From assembly GCA_017435745.1 (NCBI GenBank), contig JAFSEN010000067.1:1-37380 (forward strand): a stretch of DNA of 37,380 bases, given 5' to 3'. Positions 15,756 to 24,383 of this stretch are shown here, piece by piece (within the stretch, counting starts at the first letter, position 1; each line of letters starts with the position of its first letter). The notes beneath the pieces were generated by a model. The model was not told the DNA's origin and made no database searches. It saw only the letters and a program-made list of their open reading frames with translations. The stretch is from Oscillospiraceae bacterium. Its GTDB lineage: Bacteria; Bacillota; Clostridia; Oscillospirales; Ruminococcaceae. The position numbers were made by a program, and so were the translations under genes.

Positions 15756-16304
15756 TTAAACGATTCCAAGGAACCTTGCGGTTTCCGCAACCGGAAGACC
15801 CATTACGTTGAAATAATCGCCGAGGATACCTTTAACGAGCACGCTGCCTTTTCCCTGAATTCCGTAAGCGCCTGCCTTGTCCATGGGTTCGCCGGTGGCG
15901 ATATATTTTTCGATAGTTTCGTCGGAAAGTTCGTAAAATTCAACCTCCGTTTTCTGAACAAAGGAACGGACTTTGCCTTTTTCCGCAACAGCAACGCCGG
16001 TATAAACAAAATGTTTTTTGCCGGAAAGAGCTTTGAGCATGGCGTGAGCATGGTTTTTATCTTTCGGTTTGCCGAAAATTTCTCCGCCGAGCACGACCAC
16101 GGTATCAGAGCCGATTACAGTATCGTCAGGGCGAAGTTTTGCAACAGCAAGAGCCTTTTGCTCTGCAAGAATTGCCGGAACTTTTTCGGCGGGTGTTCCT
16201 TCCGGAACAAATTCCTCACATCCGGAAACAAGCACTTCATATTCCGGAATAATAAGGCTTAAAAGTTCTTTTCTTCGGGGAGAACCGGAAGCTAAAACAT
16301 ACAT
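15756..16304 (-). CDS. maf: Maf family nucleotide pyrophosphatase
   Basis: The 182-residue protein belongs to the Maf family, which hydrolyses non-canonical or dTTP/UTP nucleotides to monophosphates and is linked to septum control. The start MYVLASGSPRRKELL is diagnostic, followed by the catalytic Asp region IGSDTVVVLGGEIFGKPKD and GAYGIQGKGSVLVKGI near the end. A GAGGT ribosome binding site is eight bases before the ATG. It is the last gene of a minus-strand operon after the phosphatase and aminotransferase. Confidence 0.94.
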   Translation of the reverse strand: MYVLASGSPRRKELLSLIIPEYEVLVSGCEEFVPEGTPAEKVPAILAEQKALAVAKLRPDDTVIGSDTVVVLGGEIFGKPKDKNHAHAMLKALSGKKHFVYTGVAVAEKGKVRSFVQKTEVEFYELSDETIEKYIATGEPMDKAGAYGIQGKGSVLVKGILGDYFNVMGLPVAETARFLGIV

Positions 16305-16325
16305 TTAAAATACCTCTTTTTTGGC

Positions 16326-17612
16326 TTATCCAAGCAGTTTTTCAATTGCCGCAAGCTTTGCGGAAAGACAGAAAATTTCCATTGCGTCCGGAAGTTCAGA
16401 AACCGGGGCAAAGGTCGGCGCAATGCGCAGAATGCTGTCCGCAGGGTCGATTCCGTAAGGATAAACAGCGCCGGCGCCGGTTATAACAAGTCCGGCTTCC
16501 TTGCAAAGAGCAGCGGTGCGTTTTGCGGTGCCTTCCATAAGCTCTGCGGAAACAAAATATCCGCCTTTAGGGCTGTTCCAATCCGCAATTCCTGTTTCCA
16601 AAAGTTCGGTTTTGAGCACGCCGAGCACCGTTTCAAATTTCGGGCGGATGATATCCGCTTGTTTTCTCATGTGCTTGAGCACCCCTTCAAGGTTTTTGAA
16701 GAAAAGGACGTGGCGCATCTGGTTTATTTTGTCCGGGCCGATGTTTTGGAAAGAAAGAGTGCGTTTAAAATCCGCGGTGTTGCGGTCGGAAGAAGCCACC
16801 GCCGCAAGTCCGGCGGTGGGGAAAGTAACTTTGCTGGTGGAACCGAGCATATAGACCATATCTTCGTTTCCGTTTTCTTTTGCAAGGCAGAGAAGGGAAG
16901 GAACTTCGTCCTTTTCGCCGTCAAAATCAAGATGATGAACAACGTAGGCGTTGTCCCAGAAAATGCGGAAATCGGAAGCAGCCGGAGAAAGTTTTGCAAA
17001 ACGTTCAACAACTTCGGCGGAATAGGAAATTCCCTGGGGGTTGGAATATTTCGGGACGCAGATTATTCCTTTTACGTTTTCGTCTTTGATGAGTTCTTCA
17101 ACAATATCCATATCCGGACCGTCGGATTTCATCGGAACGGTGATAAGTTCAAATCCAAAAAGTTCGCCAACGGCAAAATGGCGGTCGTAACCGGGAGCGG
17201 GGCAAAGGAGCTTGCGCTCTTTGCATTCGCACCAGGGGGATTTTCCGCCGGGAAGACCGTGGCACATGGCATGAGCGATGAGATCATAGAAAAGGTTGAG
17301 GGAACTGTTGCCGGTTACGATGACGTTTTCCATAGGAGCATCAAGAATTTCGCCGAAAAGGCGGCGGCATTCCGGAATTCCGTCAACAACGCCGTAATTT
17401 CGGATATCAAAACCGTTTTCGCATTTAAAGCTTTCGGTTTCGCTGCTGATAAGGTCGAGCATCGGAAGGGAAAGGGCAAGCTGTTCCGGCGAAGGTTTGC
17501 CCCTTGAAATATCGAGTTTAAGTCCGAGAGCTTTTTTTTCGGAATATCGTTTAAGAACGGTTTCTTTTTCGAGAAGAAGTTCTTCGCGGGTCATTTCTGA
17601 ATATTTTTTCAT
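16326..17612 (-). CDS. Class I-like PLP aminotransferase (AspT/MocR-type)
   Basis: The 428-residue protein belongs to the pyridoxal-phosphate aminotransferases related to the actinobacterial aspartate aminotransferase AspT. Landmarks are LDISRGKPSPEQL, VTGNSSLNLFYDL, the DNAYVVHHL segment (PLP-ring Asp and Tyr) and the PLP lysine in GSTSKVTFPTAG. A C-terminal Arg for substrate carboxylate is in SILRIAPTF. Aspartate to oxaloacetate is the family activity, not proven here. ATG 17612 is preferred over a GTG nine bases upstream because GAGGTGACC overlaps that GTG. It begins 13 bases after the phosphatase stop. Confidence 0.9.
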   Translation of the reverse strand: MKKYSEMTREELLLEKETVLKRYSEKKALGLKLDISRGKPSPEQLALSLPMLDLISSETESFKCENGFDIRNYGVVDGIPECRRLFGEILDAPMENVIVTGNSSLNLFYDLIAHAMCHGLPGGKSPWCECKERKLLCPAPGYDRHFAVGELFGFELITVPMKSDGPDMDIVEELIKDENVKGIICVPKYSNPQGISYSAEVVERFAKLSPAASDFRIFWDNAYVVHHLDFDGEKDEVPSLLCLAKENGNEDMVYMLGSTSKVTFPTAGLAAVASSDRNTADFKRTLSFQNIGPDKINQMRHVLFFKNLEGVLKHMRKQADIIRPKFETVLGVLKTELLETGIADWNSPKGGYFVSAELMEGTAKRTAALCKEAGLVITGAGAVYPYGIDPADSILRIAPTFAPVSELPDAMEIFCLSAKLAAIEKLLG

Positions 17613-17625
17613 TGCGGTCACCTCT

Positions 17626-18231
17626 TTATTTCATATATGATGTGTCGCTCATTCTTTTGATAAAGCGTTTGCCTTCGGCGTTCTCAAAAAGGAAGGAAAC
17701 TCCGCCGGAAATGCCGAAAAGTTCGGATTTTTCAAGACTTTTGACCGGAAGACCAAGCCACATCGCGTTGAAAACGCTGAGCAAATCGCCGTGGGAAACA
17801 ATAATTATATATTCTTCGCCGTTCGATGTTATTTCGTCGAAAAACGGCTTCAGCCTGTTCCATTCATCTCTTCTGCTTTCTGCGGAAGGAAAAAGCCGGT
17901 CGTCAACGGTTCGTTCCGGTTTTTCCATGTTTTGGCGAAGCCACTCGACGGATTTTCCAACCGCTTCGCCGAGATTTCTTTCGCGAAGTTCGGTTTTTAA
18001 AATCGGTTTAACACCAAGATGTCTGCCGATTATTTCGGCGGTCTGTTTTGCCCGCAAAAGGTCGGAAGAATATATAACGTATTTTGCGGAAAGTTCTTCG
18101 GAAAGATTTTTGCCTATGTTTTCCGCCTGTTCTTTGCCAAGTTCGGAAAGTTCCCAATCCGTCCAGGAACCGACCATTCCGTTGGTGTGGTGGACCGATT
18201 GGGTGTGCTGGATAGTGATTATGGTTTTCAT
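17626..18231 (-). CDS. Histidine phosphatase superfamily protein with variant RHG motif
   Basis: The 201-residue protein has the phosphoglycerate-mutase-like fold: an N-terminal catalytic-His motif, SSDLLRAKQTAEII, the ELRERNLGE segment, and IVSHGDLLSVF containing the second catalytic His. The first motif is unusual: instead of RHG it reads QHT (IQHTQSVHH), losing the first phosphate-binding Arg. The His is kept, so a hydrolase activity may remain with altered specificity. GAGGTC precedes the ATG. It is first in an operon with the aminotransferase and maf. Confidence 0.85.
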   Translation of the reverse strand: MKTIITIQHTQSVHHTNGMVGSWTDWELSELGKEQAENIGKNLSEELSAKYVIYSSDLLRAKQTAEIIGRHLGVKPILKTELRERNLGEAVGKSVEWLRQNMEKPERTVDDRLFPSAESRRDEWNRLKPFFDEITSNGEEYIIIVSHGDLLSVFNAMWLGLPVKSLEKSELFGISGGVSFLFENAEGKRFIKRMSDTSYMK

Positions 18232-18266
18232 AATGACCTCTCTGAAAAATGCCGAAGCCGCAGAAG

Positions 18267-18321
18267 GAATCCCTCCACCGTGCCTACGGCAACGGTCCCC
18301 CTCCCTTTAGGCAAGGGAGGC
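18267..18321 (-). repeat. Dispersed two-hairpin repeat, copy 4 (reverse orientation)
   Basis: Read on the minus strand it has hairpin 1 (GCCTCCCTTGCCTAAAGGGAGG), hairpin 2 with outer stem ACCGT/ACGGT and inner GCC/GGC, and the end GGAGGGATTC. This is the same order as copy 2. Confidence 0.55.
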
Positions 18322-18325
18322 AATA

Positions 18326-18360
18326 TGCAAAAAGCCGGAAGGATTTTCCTTCCGGCTTTG
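18326..18360 (-). terminator. asnS terminator
   Basis: On the minus strand AAAGCCGGAAGGA pairs with TCCTTCCGGCTTT and is followed by T residues, directly downstream of asnS. Confidence 0.85.
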
Positions 18361-18368
18361 GTTTTCTA

Positions 18369-19763
18369 TTAGAATTCTGCGGAACCGGTGGTTCTCGGGA
18401 AGGGGAGAACGTCGCGGATATTCTGAATTCCGGTGAGATACATAATAATGCGCTCGAAACCAAGACCATAACCGGCGTGTTTGCAGCCGCCGTAACGGCG
18501 AAGGTCAAGATACCAGCTGTAATCTTCTTCTTTAAGTCCAAGTTCGTTGATTCTGTCGATAAGAACGTCAAGACGCTCTTCTCTCTGGCTTCCGCCGACA
18601 ATTTCGCCGACTCCGGGAACAAGAAGGTCCGCCGCAGCAACGGTTTTTCCGTCGTCGTTCTGGCGCATATAGAATGCTTTGATTTCTTTCGGATAGTTGG
18701 TTACGAAAATAGGAGCTTTATAAACTTCTTCGGTAAGATAACGTTCGTGCTCGGTCTGAAGGTCGCATCCCCAATATACGGGATAATCAAAACGGTCTTT
18801 AACTTCGGAAAGAATTTCAATCGCTTTTGTGTAATCAAGGCGAACAAATTCCTGCTGGCAGATTGTTTCAAGACGTTCGATAAGGCCTTTGTCATAAAAA
18901 TCGTTGAAGAATTTCATTTCTCTCGGGCAATTATCAAGAACATAGCGGAAGATATATTTGATCATATCTTCGGAAAGCTGCATTTCGTCATAAAGGTCTG
19001 CAAAAGCAATTTCCGGTTCGATCATCCAGAACTCGGCGGCATGACGCTGGGTATAGGATTTTTCCGCGCGGAAAGTAGGTCCGAAAGTATAGATGTTGCT
19101 GAAAGCCATTGCCATCGCTTCGCCTTCAAGCTGGCCGGAAACGGTAAGTCCGGTTGCTTTTCCGAAGAAATCCTGGCTGAAATCAACGGTGCCGTCTTCG
19201 TTTCTCGGGGGATTCGAAGGATCGAGAGTGGTTACTCTGAACATTTCGCCTGCGCCTTCACAGTCGGAACCGGTGATGAGAGGAGTATGAACATAAACAA
19301 ATCCTCTGCTCTGGAAGAACTGGTGGATTGCAAAAGCAGCCGCGCTTCTTACACGGAAAGCCGCAGAAAAGGTGTTGGTTCTGGGGCGGAGATGTGCAAT
19401 TGTGCGGAGAAATTCAAGGCTGTGGCGCTTTTTCTGAAGCGGGTAATCCGGGGTGGATTCGCCTTCAATAATAATTTCGGTTGCGTGGATTTCAAAAGGC
19501 TGTTTTGCGTCCGGGGTAAGAATTATATTGCCGATTACGGAAACGGCGGAGCCAACGTTGAGTTTATTGATCTCCTTGAAATTATTAACTTTATCTTCTT
19601 CATAAACGACCTGGATATTGGTAAAGCAGGTTCCGTCATTAAGTTCAATAAAGCCTATGGATTTGGAGTTACGGGAAGTGCGAAGCCAGCCGCAGATTTT
19701 TATGGGCTCTTCGGTAAAAGCTTCCGGAGAGGCAAAAACAAGCCTCAGCTCCGTTCTTTTCAT
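18369..19763 (-). CDS. asnS: Asparaginyl-tRNA synthetase
   Basis: The 464-residue class IIb enzyme charges tRNA-Asn. An N-terminal OB-fold anticodon-binding domain (about 1-105; [22 protein letters not shown]) precedes the catalytic domain with motif 2 ([24 protein letters not shown]) and motif 3 ([15 protein letters not shown]). ATG 19763 follows GAGGTG at a good distance. Length is normal. It is a single-gene unit with its own promoter; no T-box leader is present upstream. Confidence 0.96.
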   Translation of the reverse strand: MKRTELRLVFASPEAFTEEPIKICGWLRTSRNSKSIGFIELNDGTCFTNIQVVYEEDKVNNFKEINKLNVGSAVSVIGNIILTPDAKQPFEIHATEIIIEGESTPDYPLQKKRHSLEFLRTIAHLRPRTNTFSAAFRVRSAAAFAIHQFFQSRGFVYVHTPLITGSDCEGAGEMFRVTTLDPSNPPRNEDGTVDFSQDFFGKATGLTVSGQLEGEAMAMAFSNIYTFGPTFRAEKSYTQRHAAEFWMIEPEIAFADLYDEMQLSEDMIKYIFRYVLDNCPREMKFFNDFYDKGLIERLETICQQEFVRLDYTKAIEILSEVKDRFDYPVYWGCDLQTEHERYLTEEVYKAPIFVTNYPKEIKAFYMRQNDDGKTVAAADLLVPGVGEIVGGSQREERLDVLIDRINELGLKEEDYSWYLDLRRYGGCKHAGYGLGFERIIMYLTGIQNIRDVLPFPRTTGSAEF

Positions 19764-19801
19764 TGGTGATCACCTCATGTTATTTAATAATATTACACTT
19801 T

Positions 19802-19830
19802 AATATAGCATATTTTCCAAAAGGTTTCAA
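19802..19830 (-). promoter_or_regulatory. asnS promoter
   Basis: On the minus strand TTGAAA (19825-19830) and TATATT (19802-19807) are 17 bases apart, with TG one base upstream of the -10. Confidence 0.75.
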
Positions 19831-19940
19831 GAGATTGGAAAGATTAAGTTTGAAGGTTAAAAAAACAGCATAAACAAGCCATTTGTTAGGTGTGAATATT
19901 TGCATCTTTTTGAAAAAACATTTAAAAAATCGTGGAACCA

Positions 19941-20000
19941 GGCATAGCTCGGCATAAGTCGGCATAACTTTGCAGAAAATTGGTGTAAGATTTGGTGTAA
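19941..20000. repeat. Short direct repeats beside the integrase gene, possible Int arm sites or att region
   Basis: GGCATAGCTC, GGCATAAGTC and GGCATAACTT lie in tandem with a 10-base period (19941-19970). TTGGTGTAA then occurs twice, 12 bases apart (19980-19988 and 19992-20000). They sit between asnS and the integrase stop, where the end of an integrated element would be expected. No partner repeat was recognised elsewhere. Confidence 0.4.
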
Positions 20001-20037
20001 ACTGAAAAGAATAAAATTTGGATTAATTAAGCCGATT

Positions 20038-21315
20038 TTACGCAGAAAGGAAGGAATCTATTGCTTCAACATCTCGCTTTTTTATAGAAATGGAAACATC
20101 GGTATAAATATCCATGGTTATCGATAATGAAGAATGCCCCATGATTTCCTGGATGATTTTTGGATCAACCCCGGATTCGAACATTCTCGTTGCAAAACTG
20201 TGTCTGAATGTGTGGCAGGAAATGGGCGGTAATTTTAAAGATTCCGGAGAAGATGTTCGGTTATAGCTGTTTACGATATTTTCAAGAGGATCATTAATTC
20301 CTGTAGTAAAAAATGGTTTTCCATGGCAACTGAGAAAGCAAAAATCACTTTTTCCATCTACAGAAAGAGTTCCGCTGATATTTTTTTCTTTCTGTTTTTC
20401 TTTTTCCGAAATGAAGGCGTCCCGGACTGTTTTGGACATTGGTATAATGCGATTTCCGGAAGATGTTTTTGTGTTATGAAAATGAAAATTATAATTTTTT
20501 TCTTTAGGGGCTTTATAGTAAGTCAAAGTTTTTGAAACATTTATGGTGGAATTTTCAAAATCAATATCGCTCCATAAAAGAGCGGTTAGCTCGCCGACGC
20601 GAAGGCCTGTGCCAAGAAAAATGATTATGATGTTGCGCCAACGTTTATATCTGTTGCTTTTGGAAACAAATTCAATCAAGGCTTGCTGTTCTTCAGCGGT
20701 AAGGGCTTTTTTGCTGCTGCAATTTTTATCAGTAACAGATTTGAATTCTTTAAATGCGCGTTTGGCAGGATTATCACGGATAATATGTTCTGCAACGGCG
20801 CTGTCAAGGACTTGGTTGATTAAGACATGGATAAGCTGAATCGTTTTAATTCCCAGAAACTTCTCTTCATTTAAATAAATATAAAATCGTTTTAAATCGG
20901 TAAGACCAAGGCGGGAAAGCGGGTTGTTTCCAATTCTGGGGTTTATATGGTTTTTAAACGAATTTAAATATAAATTTGCGGTGCTTGGACGGATTCCTCT
21001 TTTAACGGCAAACCATTTTTTGAAATAATCTTCAAGAGTAAGACTCTCAGGGGAAAAGAAAATACCATCAAGGCGGTCTTTTGTTATTGCATCTTCTTTC
21101 TGACGAAGTTCCTTCAGCGTTTGGGCATAAACGTCGCGGCGTATTCCGAACTCGTCAGTCCAACGGAAGCTGTATGTTCCGTTTTTTCTTTGTGATTCAC
21201 CGGTTTTTAGGACTGCCCGGCTGCTGTCTTTTCTTTTTTGAATTGGATTTTTGATGAAATCATCTGCTTTCTTAAAAAAATTAAAGTAAAAAATCCTCTT
21301 TGAATGTAAATTCAT
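20038..21315 (-). CDS. Tyrosine site-specific integrase (mobile element)
   Basis: The 425-residue protein is a phage/ICE-type tyrosine recombinase. The N-terminal arm-binding domain contains LKTGESQRKNGTYSFRW, similar to Tn916-like integrases. A core-binding domain (LEDYFKKWFAVKRGIRPSTA) and catalytic domain follow. Catalytic residues are Arg in GTGLRVGELTALLW, Lys in TKTSSGNRIIP, HxxR in CHTFRHSFATR, His in GHSSLSITMDIYTDV, and the Tyr in the same segment. It appears intact. The only in-frame ATG (21315) has no ribosome binding site, so the start is uncertain. It marks the left part of an accessory island next to asnS. Confidence 0.9.
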   Translation of the reverse strand: MNLHSKRIFYFNFFKKADDFIKNPIQKRKDSSRAVLKTGESQRKNGTYSFRWTDEFGIRRDVYAQTLKELRQKEDAITKDRLDGIFFSPESLTLEDYFKKWFAVKRGIRPSTANLYLNSFKNHINPRIGNNPLSRLGLTDLKRFYIYLNEEKFLGIKTIQLIHVLINQVLDSAVAEHIIRDNPAKRAFKEFKSVTDKNCSSKKALTAEEQQALIEFVSKSNRYKRWRNIIIIFLGTGLRVGELTALLWSDIDFENSTINVSKTLTYYKAPKEKNYNFHFHNTKTSSGNRIIPMSKTVRDAFISEKEKQKEKNISGTLSVDGKSDFCFLSCHGKPFFTTGINDPLENIVNSYNRTSSPESLKLPPISCHTFRHSFATRMFESGVDPKIIQEIMGHSSLSITMDIYTDVSISIKKRDVEAIDSFLSA

Positions 21316-21397
21316 AATTATTATAAAAAATTCAGATCAGCTGAATCTATATAATTTTTGTTAACAATTTTTTATGCCGCCGAAAGCGCCATAAAAC

Positions 21398-21810
21398 ATG
21401 TTTGGGGAGAATTGCCGGTACATGGATTTTGAGTTTTTCACATCTAATTCCAACCGCAAAGGCAAGGACGGAGCTCCGCTCACAGTAAGGTCTATTGAAA
21501 GATTATTAAAGTCCATCGTCAACGATGAGCTCCACATCCCCGTTCACGCTTCCACCCATATGCTCCGCAAAACCTTTGCATATCACTTCCTAATGGCAGC
21601 ACCCGACCGCAACCGCGCTCTGGAACTGCTTTCGATGCAGTTAAACCACAGAGCACCGCCTATACCCTCAGATATATCGGTATCACCCAGGATGAAATTC
21701 TTGATACCTGCTTTAGATTAGATTTGGGATTTGAAAGTAAGAAGAGCATTTCGAACCGAAGGGCGGATAATATTCTTCATTTTAGGAAGCCAATGTCGAG
21801 GGAGGGATAA
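21398..21810 (+). pseudogene. Remnant of a second tyrosine recombinase, frameshifted
   Basis: The frame from 21398 encodes a catalytic-domain fragment: LTVRSIERLLKSI, then HMLRKTFAYHF (HxxR motif), RALELLSMQLNH. After the NH pair (about 21650) the frame is lost; one base appears missing. The +1 frame continues STAYTLRYIGITQDEIL with the expected catalytic Tyr context, to a TAA at 21808-21810. The N-terminal half, including the first catalytic Arg, is absent. Its end overlaps the convergent helicase gene by about 29 bases. It is a decayed integrase, probably from an older insertion. Confidence 0.8.
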
Positions 21811-23188
21811 CTTCAAAAGTGTCTGTTTCCCACGGAATAATTTCTGGCTTAAACGGGATGTAATCTCCGAAATCAGCAACAAAACCAGCATCGATGTCAA
21901 TTGTTTCGTCTTCGTAAATATTGGATTCATCGTCGATTTCAATAGAACTTAAATTTAGGGCAGCATCTATTCCCACGATTTTATCTGTTTTTCCACAAAC
22001 GTAATCAATAAAAGCCACGACCAGATTGCGCGTGCGTGAACTTGGTATATATAAATCTATCTCTTTACCGTTGCGAATCGCGCTGCGCCAAATCCATTGC
22101 ACTGTTTCCGAAAGAGTGAAGCCGTTTTGGCTAACATTGATACCAAAACTATTGAAATACATGACAATCGAAGGGCTCATAAATAAATTAACAAGATAGG
22201 CTAGTGTGGTTCTCCCGGAAAAATCGTTTGTGGCCTTGGCGTTGCAAGAAACATAATTTCTTCGGTGTCTCTTGCCGCAAAGTTTTGTTTTAAACTCTTT
22301 GTAGGTTGTCCACATTACCTTGCGAGCGGGTGTTTTGACAATGTTTGTTAAATAATTATCGAGATCTTTCTGAAGTTTCATCAAATCCCCGCGGGTTTTA
22401 TACCAATTTTTGCTTAATGCAAATGGATTATCTCCGATGGAATTGATTTTTCCGTTTGGAAAGGCTTTGGTGACCTTACCCATATGGATATGTATTAATT
22501 TATCTATATTTATTGGTTTTTGTTCGGGCTCGATGTCCGTGAAATAATAATTTCCGGAATCTTCCATAACGTATAACGGCTTAGTTTCTATATTTTCTGA
22601 TTTCAGATAATAGAAAAAATATTGGTATTCGAAAAGAAAGGTAAGAACAAAGACGTTTTTGAATGCGAGCAATATTTCGGAAGGAAAAACTTCAAAAATT
22701 CCGTAATTGTTTCCGGTGTGAAAACCTTTCAGCCGGCCTTGATCGCTAAGATTTTTTAGTTTTTTTAAAAGATCTCCATTATAGTTTTTGTTCTGTTTCC
22801 AAACCAAAGTACCATCTTCTTCAAGGTTAAAGCAGTTTTCGAAAATCATCTTTTTTTCGAAAGGCCAAAGTTTGTCAATTTCCTTGATGGCACAGTTAAA
22901 CGCTTCATCAATTATTAAATTATAATTACGAATCTTTTCTACAATAGTGGCGTTTTGAACAAATAACAACTGATGTGTTGCAACAATATTCTTACCGTGC
23001 TCTAAATAATAGTTAAACGAAACAGATTTGCAGTTTACATTTTCGCAAGCAGGTACCTGAAAATTATGTTTCGGACACGCAGATACAAAACGATCTATTT
23101 CGGAAAGGAAAGGCGTCAATACGATAAATTTTTCTTCGGGATGAGAATTAATAAAATTTATGGCGGCGGAGGTTTTTCCGCTGCCCAT
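21782..23188 (-). CDS. Helicase-like ATPase of the mobile element
   Basis: The product (468 residues from the first ATG) has a Walker A motif, MGSGKTSAAIN, at the very start, and a Walker B-like YNLIIDEAFN. VQWIWRSAIRNG near residue 390 may be the arginine-finger motif VI, so it resembles DEAD/DEAH-type helicases of phages and integrative elements. ATG 23188 has no ribosome binding site and would leave no beta-strand before the P-loop. AAGGAG (23227-23232) is eight bases from an in-frame ATA at 23216-23218, giving MGNIFHINSIMGSGKT. Real translation may begin there. The role is probably element replication; this is inference. Confidence 0.7.
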   Translation of the reverse strand: MGSGKTSAAINFINSHPEEKFIVLTPFLSEIDRFVSACPKHNFQVPACENVNCKSVSFNYYLEHGKNIVATHQLLFVQNATIVEKIRNYNLIIDEAFNCAIKEIDKLWPFEKKMIFENCFNLEEDGTLVWKQNKNYNGDLLKKLKNLSDQGRLKGFHTGNNYGIFEVFPSEILLAFKNVFVLTFLFEYQYFFYYLKSENIETKPLYVMEDSGNYYFTDIEPEQKPINIDKLIHIHMGKVTKAFPNGKINSIGDNPFALSKNWYKTRGDLMKLQKDLDNYLTNIVKTPARKVMWTTYKEFKTKLCGKRHRRNYVSCNAKATNDFSGRTTLAYLVNLFMSPSIVMYFNSFGINVSQNGFTLSETVQWIWRSAIRNGKEIDLYIPSSRTRNLVVAFIDYVCGKTDKIVGIDAALNLSSIEIDDESNIYEDETIDIDAGFVADFGDYIPFKPEIIPWETDTFEVIPPSTLAS

Positions 23189-23232
23189 AATTGAGTTGAT
23201 ATGGAAAATATTCCCTATACAAATCGCTCCTT

Positions 23233-23824
23233 TTTAGTGTTTTTTGCAAATGCTTTGCACCGTAAAAATATGTAAAAAATTGAGGTAACGGTAAGCTTTT
23301 TTGCATATTTTTTGATATTTATATCGAGTTTTTGGCTTAAATAAGCCATTTTTTAAAATACTCCTTTAAATAATATTAATATGCTATAAAGGGCCGTTAT
23401 AAAACGGAAATACCATAAAAAATCTCCTTTCCATAGAATTGATATACTTAAAGTTGATAAAACGTTATAAAAAGTAAATTTGAATTAAAATATTTTACGA
23501 ATTGTATTTATTTTTTAGAGTGGAACTCATTATAGCAGGTATTTAAATAAAGCGAAAGGGGTTACAAATGTATTTACAAAATATTTACATTTGGTAAAGA
23601 TAAAAATATCAAAATCTTTTGCTACCGGAAAAAAGGGGATAAGCGCACACGTTTTTCGCTACCTCCACCGGCCGTCAGGCCGACAAAACAAAATAAAACC
23701 GCAGCGGCAGCGAGGACTTTTCGGGAGCATGGTGTGCCGGGCGGTGAATGTCGAATTATTCGGAAAAGCTAATCTTTATATTTTCCCCATGTACTGGCTT
23801 ACAATCAAATAACCGTTTTATAAA
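23233..23824. other. Long intergenic stretch in the island
   Basis: About 590 bases hold no gene I can support. Most is very AT-rich. CAAATGTA (23565-23572) and TACATTTG (23586-23593) form an inverted repeat with a 13-base spacer containing TTTACAAAATATT. The part from about 23,640 to 23,760 is strikingly GC-rich compared with its surroundings and includes CCGGCCGTCAGGCCG. It may be a remnant of other DNA. Confidence 0.4.
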
Positions 23825-23850
23825 CAAAAAAAGCTCCCTTTCGGGAGCTT
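23825..23850 (-). terminator. Terminator of the nucleotidyltransferase/HTH pair
   Basis: On the minus strand AAGCTCCC-GAAA-GGGAGCTT is followed by a T run, just after the HTH gene stop. Confidence 0.85.
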
Positions 23851-23855
23851 AATTT

Positions 23856-24383
23856 TTAATTGTTTTTGGAAAGGTAGCGGAGAACATCTCTCGCTCGATC
23901 AAGACTTATTTTGTTACCTCCACCGTGCTTGAGCCAGGAATTCAGATTTCCGGGGTTTATCTTCAGATCGGTGTACAGGCGGTAGTTAGTTATACCTTTT
24001 TCTTCCTGTAAACGGAGAATTCTGTTCCGCATCATTTCCTTGGTCATATCATCACTGTAGTGGCTGTTCTTCTTTGCAAGATAACTCCTCCATACTTTCT
24101 GGTAACCTTCCGGGAGCAAGCCTTTACCCATAATATCTTCAAGGGTATTACCCTCAAGAACGGAAAGGGGGTGTGCATAGAATTCGTCTAGTCCGAAACG
24201 TTTTGCGGCGCGAAGAAGAATATCTTTTTTGCCGGAAGCCAATGCATAAAGCAAAAGCGGTTCACGAAGACGAGGGTTATCGGATGCAGCTTCCTTTGCA
24301 AGAGTGAAAACTGAGGTTGTACCGGCTTTTGATAAAGAACGCACATATTCAGTTAAAAATCCCAGAAATGTGAGCTCTCTCAA
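23856..24383 (-). CDS. HTH-containing partner of the nucleotidyltransferase (putative antitoxin or regulator)
   Basis: The 175-residue protein has a helical N-terminal part of unknown family (residues 1-110) and a C-terminal segment that reads like an HTH: ITNYRLYTDLKINPGNLNSWLK then LDRARDVLRYL (residues about 130-172). It overlaps the upstream nucleotidyltransferase by 4 bases (ATGA), typical of a two-gene unit. I infer an antitoxin/autoregulator role from this arrangement only. An alternative is an element-encoded regulatory protein with no toxin link. Confidence 0.7.
   Translation of the reverse strand: MRELTFLGFLTEYVRSLSKAGTTSVFTLAKEAASDNPRLREPLLLYALASGKKDILLRAAKRFGLDEFYAHPLSVLEGNTLEDIMGKGLLPEGYQKVWRSYLAKKNSHYSDDMTKEMMRNRILRLQEEKGITNYRLYTDLKINPGNLNSWLKHGGGNKISLDRARDVLRYLSKNN

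Noticed and set aside
19764-19940. T-box or other leader upstream of asnS
   Set aside because: The distance from promoter to start is only about 35 bases and the T-box sequence is absent.
23591-23812. 73-codon plus-strand frame in the island
   Set aside because: It starts with TTG without a ribosome binding site, crosses the AT-rich and GC-rich parts, and resembles nothing.
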